This document shows, piece after piece, positions 1 through 8,541 of a stretch of 64,000 nucleotides of DNA. Within the stretch, counting starts at the first letter, position 1, and each line of letters begins with the position of its first letter. The position numbers were made by a program, and so were the translations under genes. Where the stretch lies: the NCBI GenBank assembly GCA_017991555.1, contig JAGOQM010000003.1, positions 248,001 through 312,000 on the forward strand, written 5' to 3'. The DNA comes from Neisseriaceae bacterium. Lineage in GTDB: Bacteria > Pseudomonadota > Gammaproteobacteria > Burkholderiales > Neisseriaceae. Under the pieces are notes generated by a model. That model was given only the letters and a program-made list of their open reading frames with translations, was not told where the DNA came from and did no database searches.

Positions 1-740
1 TAGCCATTTTCAGCGGGGAAAGCCTTGCCCTTAGGAGGCTGAGCCTTGGCCGCTGGGTCGTACAGCTCAAACACGGCGGTGCCGATTAATCCGGCATTGA
101 CCACGTCGCCAGCGGGCGTATTGGCCACATAAGCATTATTGAGCGTCGTGAAGCGAAACGCCGCCACTTCGCTGTCACTCTTGCGAAACCCCTCAATGGT
201 CAATCGACCATAAGGCGGCAACACGTAACCACCGCTGTTAAAGCTGCCTGGCTGGCCATTCATGACGTCTAAGCCATCAACCGTGGCCAAAATGGCGTAG
301 GTTTTATTGCTGTGGTTTTGATAATGTAGCTGATAGCGCGCGCCGTTCTTGCCGGCCAAGCGAATGCCTTGAGCGCTTTGCGTCAGCGTCATCTTGCGGC
401 CTTGGCCATCCAAAACCGCCATGCCGATGCGCCCTTGCGCCAACATCAGCTCTTTTAAGGCACGGCCCTGAGCCACGGTGGCGCCGTATTGAATTTCTTG
501 TAGCGCCAACGGCCGTTCAGAAACGCGCCGCAGGTTAACCTGAGTCACATTCGACGCCATGCCCTCGCCCCAGCCCGTGCCTAATTTGGCTTCGGCTCTG
601 GGCTTGCTCACCGCGACGGCCTTCACTTCTGCCATGGTCATCGATTCTGTCGCCACCATCGGCGGGCGCTGCTGCGTGCTACACGCGCCCAGTAACAACA
701 CCAAAAACAACCACTTGCTTGGCCACCAGATTTTATTCAT
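1..740 (-). CDS. Putative outer-membrane lipoprotein, unknown function (3' end cut by window edge)
   Basis: Reading frame open from an ATG at 740 on the minus strand to the window edge with no stop, so the C-terminus is missing. The product starts MNKIWWPSKW, followed by a hydrophobic stretch and a lipobox LLGAC, which predicts lipid attachment at about Cys20. The mature part (about 226 residues visible) is soluble and has a Gly/Tyr-rich section (NSGGYVLPPYGRLTIEGFR) followed by an Ala/Phe-rich strand segment and a GLIGTAVFELYD block. The pattern resembles a lipoprotein family of unknown function, but I cannot name it. It is separated from the next minus-strand gene by a terminator-like hairpin, so it probably has its own promoter. 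Confidence 0.75.
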   Translation of the reverse strand, partial: MNKIWWPSKWLFLVLLLGACSTQQRPPMVATESMTMAEVKAVAVSKPRAEAKLGTGWGEGMASNVTQVNLRRVSERPLALQEIQYGATVAQGRALKELMLAQGRIGMAVLDGQGRKMTLTQSAQGIRLAGKNGARYQLHYQNHSNKTYAILATVDGLDVMNGQPGSFNSGGYVLPPYGRLTIEGFRKSDSEVAAFRFTTLNNAYVANTPAGDVVNAGLIGTAVFELYDPAAKAQPPKGKAFPAENG

Positions 741-890
741 GACGTTTTCCTTTGCCTTTTAAAATAGTCACCTCAGGCGAACCCCATGCCCACGGCTTTG
801 ATTTCGAAGCATAATCCCTAAACCCTTAAAAGTGCAAGCCAATCCCCCCTCTGGCCCCTGCTGTGCCACACTTGCTTGCGCCAACACAAA

Positions 891-916
891 CCAAAACGCC
901 CACCAAGCGGTGGGCG
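891..916 (-). terminator. Intrinsic terminator of the PLP decarboxylase gene
   Basis: An 8-bp perfect stem (CGCCCACC / GGTGGGCG) with a 4-base loop, followed on the minus strand by TTTT. It lies about 20 bases past the stop of the decarboxylase gene. Confidence 0.7.
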
Positions 917-936
917 TGCGTCTGAACGAAACCTGC

Positions 937-2571
937 TTAACGGAAGCCGGTGCCAGGATTCACAATACTGCGCGCGTAAGCGTGCGGTTCGGCTTCTTCT
1001 GGCTCAAAAAAGGCGCCGGGCTGATTTAAATCATGCACCAAAGCATCAATGGTGGCTTTCGTCACGTGCTCCATCGCAAACAGGTGGGCGTAATCAAAGC
1101 CTTCTTCAAACTCGGTCGACAAAGAGTACTTAGACACCAGCGCTTGGTTAGGCCGTCTAAACAACACGCTGAGCGAGTTCTCGGCACGATGCACGCGCCA
1201 TTCAACGCCAGTAGGCGTGCGCACGGTCTTGAGCTGGTCGTAGGCATACTGGGCCATATTCAATAAACCCATGAGCTTATTTTTCTGGTCTTGATGCGAG
1301 TGCCGCGACAGATAATGCCATAAGATCAGCGCCGAAAAGCCATTGCGTGAGCCAGACAGGGTCGAGTCTTGTGAACCAATGTAAGACACGTTAGAAAAAT
1401 TAAGCAAATAGCGGGTCCGGGTCATGTAAATACCACAGGGCCAAGGTGCGCCAATCTCCTTATGACCACTCATCGAGATCGAGTGAATCGGGTTACGGAA
1501 GTCAAACTGGGGCGGGATTTCACCCAGCAGCCCTTCGGCCTTCAGCATTTCAAAGAAAGGCCCATAGGCTGCCCCCAAAGCCCCATCAACGTGGAACCAA
1601 TAACCGTCACGTTTGCTGTGTACTTCAGTGCCGTTAATGTTCACCACAAACTCGCGCTCGGCAATGCCGTGTTTTTCTAAAATACGGATGATTTCAGCCG
1701 AAGCACCTTCGATGTCATCATAGGCGCCCCTGAACGTGGTGCCATAGTTAAAGTTGACCGCGATCGGATGGCCTTTACCGGCAAAAAAGTCAACCAGCTT
1801 ATAAAGATCTTCAAGGTTAATGGAATCATCGGCATAGGTGGGCACATGCTCAGGCCATTCGCCGTCGTCCGTAATAGGACACTCACCTGAATACAGTGCC
1901 TTACCCACTTCACTAAAGGTATCAAACAGCAAGATGTCTTTAATCTTGTCAATCGAATAGTGGGTCGCACGTGAGTAAAACAGGACCGGCTGGTAAGCCG
2001 TTTCAGTGTGGCTCAAACGCTTGGCACCGTCCTTGGCCGAGTGGAAAAAGCCGCGGTGCATTCTTTGCTTACTGGTGGCGGTGTCGACGGCCAAAATTTT
2101 ACCGTGCAGATAGTCACGCGCGTTGCGGATCCCGTACAGGTTGCCCTCGGTACTGCCCATCGACACCACATAACCCCAATAACGGTTGCCGATGTCTTCA
2201 ATATCGCCATTGAGCTCGCCGTTTTCTTGGTACATTTCTAGGTGCGGCGTGGGCACATGCCACAGCTCGGCAAAATAGTCCAAAACCGAACGCTCAATCC
2301 ATTTGGTATTCAGCTTAAAGTTACCGGTTTGAAAAGGATCCCCAATATTGTTCATCTGTACGTCCAGATACTGATCCAGTTCACCCGCGTAATCCAAAGC
2401 CTGATTGGCCTGATAGCCTAAAAAGTACTTTTTCTTAATCGCGACATAGTCTTTGAGCTGCTGCATGGCTTCGGCTCGATCAGCAGGCGACAACGCGTCT
2501 GCTGACAGTTGAAACAAGGCACTGTCGATGCCTTCTACTTCAGGGTAGGGACTATTACTATGCTGCGTCAT
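937..2571 (-). CDS. Pyridoxal-phosphate group II decarboxylase, histidine decarboxylase-like
   Basis: 544-residue fold-type I PLP enzyme. Seen: a glycine-rich cofactor region with SMGSTEGNLYGI (about 137-148), the FHVDGA block in which Asp329 would hold the pyridine nitrogen, and SMSGHKEIGAPWPCG, where Lys371 is the predicted Schiff-base lysine. The later YIGSQDSTLSGSRNG segment is typical of the bacterial PLP-dependent histidine decarboxylase branch of group II decarboxylases. Expected reaction: decarboxylation of an amino acid to an amine plus CO2 in the cytosol. The substrate cannot be fixed from sequence; histidine, serine or an aromatic amino acid remain possible. It stands alone, with about 530 noncoding bases upstream, its own terminator downstream, and no antiporter gene beside it. 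Confidence 0.85.
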   Translation of the reverse strand: MTQHSNSPYPEVEGIDSALFQLSADALSPADRAEAMQQLKDYVAIKKKYFLGYQANQALDYAGELDQYLDVQMNNIGDPFQTGNFKLNTKWIERSVLDYFAELWHVPTPHLEMYQENGELNGDIEDIGNRYWGYVVSMGSTEGNLYGIRNARDYLHGKILAVDTATSKQRMHRGFFHSAKDGAKRLSHTETAYQPVLFYSRATHYSIDKIKDILLFDTFSEVGKALYSGECPITDDGEWPEHVPTYADDSINLEDLYKLVDFFAGKGHPIAVNFNYGTTFRGAYDDIEGASAEIIRILEKHGIAEREFVVNINGTEVHSKRDGYWFHVDGALGAAYGPFFEMLKAEGLLGEIPPQFDFRNPIHSISMSGHKEIGAPWPCGIYMTRTRYLLNFSNVSYIGSQDSTLSGSRNGFSALILWHYLSRHSHQDQKNKLMGLLNMAQYAYDQLKTVRTPTGVEWRVHRAENSLSVLFRRPNQALVSKYSLSTEFEEGFDYAHLFAMEHVTKATIDALVHDLNQPGAFFEPEEAEPHAYARSIVNPGTGFR

Positions 2572-3101
2572 GATGCTTCTCCAGTCATGTCATTCAATAT
2601 TATGAAACCAGATCGAGTGACCTATCGGCTTAAATCAGCAGGCACCGTCAAGGCCCTGCCTAGTGATGATCAAATCAGGTTCTTAAGCCATAAACCACAG
2701 GGTTAAATAAGTACGGGCTCGATTTCATTCGGTTTCATGCGTGGTTTTAAACCGTCTCAGACGTAATCCATAGACATAAAATAAAACCATATACATAATA
2801 TGATGTAAGCAAATACAGAACATTGACATTTATCATAGTATATTAAAAATGGCCACACAGAGGAAATAACCCACCCAACAAAACACCATTCTTAAATCAT
2901 CCCACCCCATCTTGGCGTTGATTTACCCTCATCCGCCCTAAAAAGCATCAGACCAATCCGTGCTGATTCAATCATAAAGAGCCTGAGCCGGGCTCTGTTC
3001 ACAAACTGCACCCCCAGAATGACTCATCCCTCATCAGCATGGTGCCTGATGAGGGATGAGTCAAAGCAAGCGCCACGCCAATGTCGCCTACGCTAAAATC
3101 A
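2572..3101. other. 530-bp intergenic region upstream of the decarboxylase
   Basis: No convincing coding frame. The middle (about 2750-2860) is strongly AT-rich and probably carries the minus-strand promoter of the decarboxylase, although I cannot pick a clear -35/-10 pair. The right end holds a long perfect hairpin at 3021-3062. Confidence 0.5.
3021..3062. repeat. Long perfect inverted repeat (17-bp stem)
   Basis: GACTCATCCCTCATCAG and its exact reverse complement flank an 8-base spacer CATGGTGC. Neither strand has a T-run after the stem, so it is not a standard intrinsic terminator. It lies 39 bases beyond the stop of the siderophore-interacting protein gene and could still stabilise or end that transcript. 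Confidence 0.8.
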
Positions 3102-3875
3102 TTAAGACACCAGCAACCGCTGGTCTTTATAATCGGCTTCGCCCTGCTTCCAATAGCCTCGGGCCAAAATGTCTTTAGGGGTTAAACCCCGTTCTCGTAG
3201 CCAATACAGCTGCCAATTTTTGACCCAGTTTGATTCTCCCGCCAGCCAAACCTGCCCTTGCCCGGCCAAATGGGCCGCATCGGCCAATACCTGCTTCAAC
3301 GCCGCTTCGTAAGCCTCTTCCTGCGGATACAGCCAGGTTTCAGTCAGTTCAGCCTTGGTCACCAAAGCTTGACGCTCGGCCACGCCGTTGGCAAACACCA
3401 TCACCCGAACGTCTAAGCCCAAAGGCAGGTCGGCTAAAACGCTTTGCAAAGCGGGCAAAGCCGTCGCGTCGGCGGCCATCCACAGCCATTTAGCAAAGCG
3501 ATTCACCGTAAACCCACCCCGAGCCGGATAGGACAGCAATACCTCGGTGCCCACCGCCACCGCTTCGGCCCAGGCAGAAACGGTGGTGGCCCTCTGTTCA
3601 TCATGGCTGTGCAACACAAAATCAATGTCGATGGTGCCAGTCGCTCGATTCTGTTGGCGAATGCTGTAGGCACGGCCATGACACAGGGGTGCAAACAGCT
3701 TGACCCAGGCGGCCGGCTCGGCAAAAGCGCCATTGGCCACCACGGCTTTTAAAGCCTCACCCCCAAAGGTTAATCGACGCACCAACGGCGTAACCTGATC
3801 GACCCCCACCACCGTGGCCAGGACCGTCATGGCCGTGGGCTGACGCACTTTTTGCTTCATTTTGTTTTTATTCAT
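3102..3875 (-). CDS. Siderophore-interacting protein, FAD/NAD(P)H ferric reductase family
   Basis: 257 residues from the ATG at 3875, which has AGGAGTG six bases upstream; the frame stays open further upstream, but that extension has no ribosome site. The protein fits the SIP/ViuB flavoreductase family: an N-terminal beta-barrel FAD domain with a flavin-binding RAYSIRQ motif and a DFVLHSH segment, then an NAD(P)H domain with AADATALPAL and the C-terminal WLAGESNWVKNWQLYW and GYWKQGEAD motifs. Members reduce ferric siderophores in the cytosol to release iron. The gene is divergent from a TetR regulator, and both promoters carry the same 17-bp sequence, so repression by that TetR protein is likely; no clear Fur box was found. 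Confidence 0.85.
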   Translation of the reverse strand: MNKNKMKQKVRQPTAMTVLATVVGVDQVTPLVRRLTFGGEALKAVVANGAFAEPAAWVKLFAPLCHGRAYSIRQQNRATGTIDIDFVLHSHDEQRATTVSAWAEAVAVGTEVLLSYPARGGFTVNRFAKWLWMAADATALPALQSVLADLPLGLDVRVMVFANGVAERQALVTKAELTETWLYPQEEAYEAALKQVLADAAHLAGQGQVWLAGESNWVKNWQLYWLRERGLTPKDILARGYWKQGEADYKDQRLLVS

Positions 3876-3939
3876 CTTGCCACTCCTAATTTCAAATACC
3901 ACTTCATCATGCTCAATGCTTGACAACACCAGACTCAGT

Positions 3940-3956
3940 ATATGAACAATCACTCA
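3940..3956. promoter_or_regulatory. Candidate TetR operator, copy A
   Basis: ATATGAACAATCACTCA lies 65 bases upstream of the siderophore-interacting gene and matches copy B (4105-4121) at 15 of 17 positions. The only two copies noticed are in this divergent gap. Confidence 0.5.
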
Positions 3957-4104
3957 GATTTCCTACTCGCACGCCAACATTAAAATAAATAATTTAAAAT
4001 CAATTCACTAATAAACAAAACAACCTTCACAAATGATAACAACTCACATTTAAGCCCCTAAAACGGGGCCAAAGCAATGGCTTTCGCCCGCTTTTGTTGC
4101 TAAG

Positions 4105-4121
4105 ATACGAACAATTACTCA
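4105..4121. promoter_or_regulatory. Candidate TetR operator, copy B
   Basis: ATACGAACAATTACTCA lies 17 bases upstream of the TetR start codon and overlaps where its transcription start would fall, as expected for autorepression. It pairs with copy A at 3940-3956. Confidence 0.5.
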
Positions 4122-4138
4122 CTTAAAAGCAGGGACCG

Positions 4139-4777
4139 ATGAACCCCATTAAATCTCCCCCTAAGCCCCGTAAGCTGCCCAAACAGGCGCGCGCTCAGTA
4201 CATGGTCAACATTATCTTGGAAGCCACCGCCCGTATTTTGGCCAAGCGTGGTTATGCCGGTACCAACACCAACCTCATCGCGGCCGAGGCCGGCGTCAGC
4301 GTGGGCTCGATTTATCAATACTTCCCCAATAAAGATGCCTTGATTTCAGCCCTACACGAGCGCCACGCCGAGCAAATGGCCGAAATCATCGACACCGTGT
4401 TTTCGAACGCCCAACCACACCACCTGCGTGAACACGTTTCGGTGATGGTGCATTCACTCATGGCCGCCCACCAGTGCGAACCGCAGCTGCACCAAGTATT
4501 GGAGCGGGAGTTTCCTTATTTCGACGTGCCGACGGCACAAAGCCCAGCCGACCAGCTCATTTTTAAACGCGTCCATCGCTTACTGGCGTCCTTTCAGGAT
4601 CAAATCACCCAAACCAACTTAGATTTGGCCACCTGGACCGTGATGCAAATCACCGAAGCCTTGGTGCATACGGCCGTCATCGAGCCACCGCAGGGCCTCA
4701 GCCTAGCAGAAATTGAAGAAAGCATCATCGATGCCCTCATGGGCTACCTCACCGTGCCCAAACTCAGCAGCCATTAA
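4139..4777 (+). CDS. TetR-family transcriptional regulator
   Basis: 212 residues. The N-terminal helix-turn-helix is clear: ILEATARILAKRGYAGTN, then AGVSVGSIYQYFPNKDAL (about residues 55-73), the TetR signature. The C-terminal ligand/dimer domain (about 80-205) is all helical and resembles the AcrR-like group with a WTVMQITEALVHTAV helix; no ligand can be named. It sits back to back with the siderophore-interacting reductase gene and shares the 17-bp repeats in the promoter gap, so it most likely represses that gene and itself. It ends at a terminator shared with trhO. Confidence 0.9.
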   Translation: MNPIKSPPKPRKLPKQARAQYMVNIILEATARILAKRGYAGTNTNLIAAEAGVSVGSIYQYFPNKDALISALHERHAEQMAEIIDTVFSNAQPHHLREHVSVMVHSLMAAHQCEPQLHQVLEREFPYFDVPTAQSPADQLIFKRVHRLLASFQDQITQTNLDLATWTVMQITEALVHTAVIEPPQGLSLAEIEESIIDALMGYLTVPKLSSH

Positions 4778-4806
4778 AAAAAGCCTCGTGATTGCTCACG
4801 AGGCTT
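4776..4806. terminator. Bidirectional terminator between tetR and trhO
   Basis: Stem AAGCCTCGTGA / TCACGAGGCTT with a TTGC loop. The seven-A run on the left makes a T-run for the minus strand, so it is strongest as the trhO terminator. Confidence 0.75.
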
Positions 4807-4821
4807 GTTCATTAGGTCGCT

Positions 4822-5751
4822 TTACAGGTATTTTTTACCGGCTTTATCCAGCTGTGATTGACGCATTCTAAAGCCCGCCTTTTGTTGGTCGGTGGTTTTA
4901 TCGATGCAATACACACAGCTCACACCGTGCTCATAGCTGGGCAAAGCCACTTCTTCCGGCACCAAAGCCCAACCACAGGCATGGCACTTACTGCCCTTGC
5001 CTTCCACCACGCCGTGGGTCACCACCGTTCGATGATCGAACACATAACACTCCCCTTCCCACAGGCTGTCTTCTGCTGGCATTTGCTCTAAATAATTCAG
5101 CACGCCGCCCTTTAGGTGGTACACCTCTTTAAAACCTTCTTGCAACAACAGGCTGGTGGACTTTTCACAGCGGATGCCGCCAGTGCAGAACATGGCGATT
5201 TTTTTGTCTTTGGCGTCGGCGAGGTGCTCGGCTACGTATTGTGGAAACTCGCGGAAGCTTTCTGTTTTCGGGTCAATCGCATTTTTAAAGGTGCCGGCCT
5301 TATACTCATAGTCATTACGCGTATCAATCACGATGACGTCATCGCGCTGAATGAATTCATGCCACTCTTGCGGCTCTAGATAATGGCCCACTCGGTCTAA
5401 AGGCGCCACTGCCACGCCTAGGGTCACGATTTCTTTTTTAAGCTTGACCTTGGCTTTACGAAACGGCTTGTCATCGCTCAAAGATTCCTTGTACTCAAGG
5501 TGATCAAAGCCCGCCGCCAACAAAAACTGATGCACCCGATCAATGCCTTCACGGCTGCCGGCGATGGTGCCATTAATGCCTTCACCCGCCACAATGAGGG
5601 TGCCACAGATTTGGGCATCGGCCAACAGGGCCACAAGCTGGCTTTGCAAGGCTTCGGGGTCGGCCACTGGACAAAATTGATATAAAGCGGCGACGGTCCA
5701 AGGCTGACGTTCAGCGGTTTGAATGGGCGTGGATTCGGTTGCTGCGGGCAT
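4822..5751 (-). CDS. trhO: tRNA uridine(34) hydroxylase TrhO (YceA family)
   Basis: 309 residues with an N-terminal ferredoxin-like domain (about 18-110; GEGINGTIAGS block) and a rhodanese domain whose active loop reads CTGGIRCEKS (Cys189, Cys195). A C-terminal cysteine-rich part has CHACGW and CVYC, consistent with a zinc-binding tail of the longer family members. TrhO uses O2 to hydroxylate U34 at position 5 in tRNAs, on the way to (methoxy)carbonylmethoxy-uridine. The start is supported by AGGAG seven bases before the ATG. It is a single gene, terminated just beyond its stop. Confidence 0.93.
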   Translation of the reverse strand: MPAATESTPIQTAERQPWTVAALYQFCPVADPEALQSQLVALLADAQICGTLIVAGEGINGTIAGSREGIDRVHQFLLAAGFDHLEYKESLSDDKPFRKAKVKLKKEIVTLGVAVAPLDRVGHYLEPQEWHEFIQRDDVIVIDTRNDYEYKAGTFKNAIDPKTESFREFPQYVAEHLADAKDKKIAMFCTGGIRCEKSTSLLLQEGFKEVYHLKGGVLNYLEQMPAEDSLWEGECYVFDHRTVVTHGVVEGKGSKCHACGWALVPEEVALPSYEHGVSCVYCIDKTTDQQKAGFRMRQSQLDKAGKKYL

Positions 5752-5856
5752 GAATAAACTCCTAATGCGATCGGGTCACGATCATAAAACACAAATAAAT
5801 AGGGGGCTATTCTAACGTTTTTCAACGCAATAGGCGATGCTTTTAACCCCTTAAAA

Positions 5857-5880
5857 CAAAACCGCCTAACGAGTAGGCGG
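5857..5880 (-). terminator. Terminator of plsY
   Basis: CCGCCTA / TAGGCGG stem around a 5-base loop, followed on the minus strand by TTTTGTTTT, 25 bases after the plsY stop. Confidence 0.7.
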
Positions 5881-5905
5881 CATCCAGACCACGTTAAGGC
5901 AGGCC

Positions 5906-6508
5906 TTAAGAGCCGATTTTGCCTTCTTTGCCACTGAGCAGATTCTGGATGTTTTGCTTGTGTCGGTACAACACCAGCACCGCAATCACCACGATCGCCC
6001 AAAACAGGGCCGCTTGCGGCACCACCCAAAGCGCCACCAGCGGCGCCGCCAGCGTGGCCACTAAGGCCGCGAGGGAGGATATTTTCAAACCAAAAGCCAT
6101 CACCAACCAAATGGCGGTACAGGCCAGACCCACCGGCCAAGACAGCACAAACAGAACGCCCACCGCAGTGGCCACGCCTTTGCCGCCTTTAAAACCAAAA
6201 AACAGCGGCCACATGTGGCCCACCAACACCGCCACCGCCACATAAGCTAAGGTGGCTTCGTTGAGGCCCAGGCTAGGGGTCAACACACGCGCCAACCAAA
6301 CCGCCACCACGCCTTTCAAAGCATCGCCCAGCAGCGTCAGGATGGCGGCGGTTTTTTTGCCGCTGCGCAACACATTAGTGGCACCGGGGTTGCCCGAACC
6401 GTAAGAACGTGGATCGTCCATGCCCATAAATTTCGACACAATCACTGCAAAAGAAAGGGAACCCAACAAATAAGCCAGTAAGATGGCGACTAAATCAACA
6501 AAAGACAT
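5906..6508 (-). CDS. plsY: Glycerol-3-phosphate acyltransferase PlsY
   Basis: 200 residues, about five membrane segments. The three PlsY motifs are present: YGSGNPGATNVLRSG near residue 36, GDALKGVVAVWLAR near 61, and FGFKGGKGVATAVGVLF near 100. It transfers an acyl group from acyl-phosphate to glycerol-3-phosphate, the first step of phospholipid synthesis, in the inner membrane. Lengths of 190-210 residues are usual. It is divergent from folB across a 58-bp gap, the same neighbour pair as in many proteobacteria. Confidence 0.96.
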   Translation of the reverse strand: MSFVDLVAILLAYLLGSLSFAVIVSKFMGMDDPRSYGSGNPGATNVLRSGKKTAAILTLLGDALKGVVAVWLARVLTPSLGLNEATLAYVAVAVLVGHMWPLFFGFKGGKGVATAVGVLFVLSWPVGLACTAIWLVMAFGLKISSLAALVATLAAPLVALWVVPQAALFWAIVVIAVLVLYRHKQNIQNLLSGKEGKIGS

Positions 6509-6566
6509 GGTAGATACACTAGAATAGATGAGTTACTGATTTTACGCTAAAGCGATTAAAAAACAA

Positions 6567-6929
6567 ATGGACATTATTTTTCTGAATGATTTCAAAGTAG
6601 AAACCTTGATCGGCTATTACGACTGGGAGCGCACCCGCCCGCAGACCATTCTACTCGACCTAGACATCGGCATTCCGGACCAGCAGGCCAGCCAGTCTGA
6701 CGACATCCACGACACCATCCATTATGGTGAAGTCGCCAACGCCATTACGCAAAGCCTTAAAGAGCAGCAGTTCCAGCTGATCGAAGCGCTGGCAGAACAC
6801 ATTGCCCACCTGCTGTTAAGCGACTTTGGCTCGCCTTGGGTACGGGTCAAGCTGTCCAAGCCCGGCATTTTACCGAACGTCAAAAAAGTCGGCATCGTGA
6901 TCGAGCGCCGCGCCAACGCCGACGCTTAA
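6567..6929 (+). CDS. folB: Dihydroneopterin aldolase FolB
   Basis: 120 residues, the usual family length. Family features seen are the IGYYDWERTRPQ segment near the N-terminus, DTIHYGEVANAI (about 49-60) with the substrate-contacting Tyr, LIEALAEHIA with the conserved Glu, and VKLSKPGILPNVKKVGI containing the catalytic lysine region. It cleaves 7,8-dihydroneopterin to 6-hydroxymethyl-dihydropterin and glycolaldehyde in folate synthesis. It is a single gene followed by a strong terminator, divergent from plsY. Confidence 0.95.
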   Translation: MDIIFLNDFKVETLIGYYDWERTRPQTILLDLDIGIPDQQASQSDDIHDTIHYGEVANAITQSLKEQQFQLIEALAEHIAHLLLSDFGSPWVRVKLSKPGILPNVKKVGIVIERRANADA

Positions 6930-6948
6930 CGCTCGCCTTAAGCCCATA

Positions 6949-6977
6949 AAAAAACGAGCCTTGAAGGCTCGTTTTCA
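6949..6977. terminator. Bidirectional terminator between folB and the uracil permease
   Basis: AAAACGAGCC and GGCTCGTTTT form a 10-bp stem with T-tracts on both strands, between convergent genes. Confidence 0.85.
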
Positions 6978-6989
6978 TTCTGTCTGAGG

Positions 6990-8228
6990 CTAATCCATAG
7001 GCGTTTCGGTCAGCATGCTTTCAGGCTCTTTGGGCAATACCAAGTTTAAGATGATGGCCAAAATGGCGCACAGGCCCACGCCGGCAAAGCTAAAGTCGCC
7101 TACTTTGACCAGCATGCCGCCGACGCCCACGGTCAGTACCGAGCTAACGATCACCAAGTTACGCGGCACCATTAGGTCGACTTTGGCGTCAATCAGGGTT
7201 TTCAAGCCCAATGACGCGATCGTGCCAAACAGCAAGATCATGATCCCGCCCATCACCGGCAAAGGAATCGACGCCAAAAAAGCGTTAAACTTACCAAAAA
7301 AGGCCATGAAGATGGCGAACACCGCCGCCCAAGTCATGATGTTTGGATTGCTGTTTTTCGTGATCATCACGGCGCCGGTCACCTCACCGTAGGTGGTCAC
7401 CGGTGGGCCACCGATTAAACCCGCCACACACACGCCCAAACCGTCCCCAGCCAAAGTTTTATCCAGGCCAGGGTCTTTGGCGTAGTCTTTGCCGGTCACC
7501 TTACCAATGGCCAAAATGCCGCCAATGTGCTCAATGGCTGGCGCAATCGCCACCGGCAGCATAAACAGCGCTGCGTGCCAGTTGACTTCTGGCGTGGTGA
7601 TTTCCGGCACCACAAACAGCGGCGCCGCAGCCAAAGCCCCCACGTCGACCATGCCCGTTGCCAACGCAGCGGCATAGCCGGCAAACACACCGATTAAAAT
7701 CGGGATCAGCTTCATCATCTTACTGCCAAACACGGTGATGATGACCGTCACCGCAAAGGTAAAGCCCGACAGCATCAACGACGTGCCATACGGCAACACC
7801 TGCTGGCCACCCGACTGGCCCATGGCCATTTGGCTGGCCACAATGGCCACCGACAGGCCAATCACCATAATCACCGGGCCGATGACCACCGGCGGCAGCA
7901 GCTTATGAACCGCCGTCACCCCGCGCCAGCGCACTAAAGCGGCAAACACAAAGTACATAAAGCCAGCGGCGAATAGGCCAAACATGGTGCTGGGCAAGCC
8001 CCACTCGCTCATGGCGTAGATAATCGGCGCAATGAAGGCAAAAGAAGAACCCAAAAAAATAGGCACTTTACGTTTCGTCACCAACTGAAACAATAAAGTC
8101 CCTAAACCGGCACCTAATAGTGCCAAGGCTGGATTAAGGCCCGTTAAGAGCGGCACCAGCACCATTGCCCCAAAGGCCACAAATAAAATTTGCGCGCCCG
8201 CAACAGCTTGTTTAAAATGAGCAATCAT
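6990..8228 (-). CDS. uraA: Uracil permease, NCS2/UraA family
   Basis: 412 residues, highly hydrophobic, about 14 membrane segments as in UraA. Seen: the PIFLGSSFAFIAP motif (TM3 substrate region), MLPVAIAPAIEHIGGI carrying the Glu and His of the UraA uracil site, GPPVTTYGEVTGA for TM10, and SLGLKTLI towards the end. It is a proton-coupled uracil importer of the inner membrane. A closely related xanthine or uric acid carrier is less likely, given the Glu-His-Ile-Gly signature. No pyrimidine gene (upp) is adjacent. Confidence 0.88.
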   Translation of the reverse strand: MIAHFKQAVAGAQILFVAFGAMVLVPLLTGLNPALALLGAGLGTLLFQLVTKRKVPIFLGSSFAFIAPIIYAMSEWGLPSTMFGLFAAGFMYFVFAALVRWRGVTAVHKLLPPVVIGPVIMVIGLSVAIVASQMAMGQSGGQQVLPYGTSLMLSGFTFAVTVIITVFGSKMMKLIPILIGVFAGYAAALATGMVDVGALAAAPLFVVPEITTPEVNWHAALFMLPVAIAPAIEHIGGILAIGKVTGKDYAKDPGLDKTLAGDGLGVCVAGLIGGPPVTTYGEVTGAVMITKNSNPNIMTWAAVFAIFMAFFGKFNAFLASIPLPVMGGIMILLFGTIASLGLKTLIDAKVDLMVPRNLVIVSSVLTVGVGGMLVKVGDFSFAGVGLCAILAIILNLVLPKEPESMLTETPMD

Positions 8229-8465
8229 TTTATTTTTAATCTCACATATTAATAAGTAAACCTTAGAAGTATAACGCCATTCACTAAAACCCAGTAGAAA
8301 AAACGGCCTTTATGGGCAAACTTTCGCCAACTGACGCATTTGTGCCCATTCCAAAAAGTTAATTAAATATACTTTTGGCATAAAATAATGGGGTAAACCT
8401 AACTAAACTCTGGCTATTCTAAGGGCATGTTCAAGACCACCCCCAAACAAACGTAAAAGTCAATA

Positions 8466-8494
8466 TTTTCATCTACCGCTTCCTAGGGTAGAAT
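8466..8494 (+). promoter_or_regulatory. Candidate sigma-70 promoter of nrdA
   Basis: TTTTCA, 17-bp spacer, TAGAAT. The -10 abuts the first NrdR-like box, so a bound repressor would block polymerase. Confidence 0.45.
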
Positions 8495-8509
8495 CACTCG
8501 ATATTGTGT
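8494..8509 (+). promoter_or_regulatory. NrdR box 1 upstream of nrdA
   Basis: TCACTCGATATTGTGT matches the NrdR consensus ACACWATATMTTGTGT at 13 of 16 positions. It starts 32 bp before box 2, about three helical turns, the spacing found in known nrd promoters. Confidence 0.7.
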
Positions 8510-8525
8510 TAGACAGAACGCAAAA

Positions 8526-8541
8526 ACACATTACCTAGTGT
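8526..8541 (+). promoter_or_regulatory. NrdR box 2 upstream of nrdA
   Basis: ACACATTACCTAGTGT matches the NrdR consensus at 13 of 16 positions, with both outer half sites (ACAC and GTGT) intact. It is in phase with box 1. Confidence 0.7.

Noticed and set aside
5478..6140. 220-codon minus-strand frame
   Set aside because: Spans the plsY 3' end, the intergenic terminator and the trhO start in another frame; both real genes are well supported.
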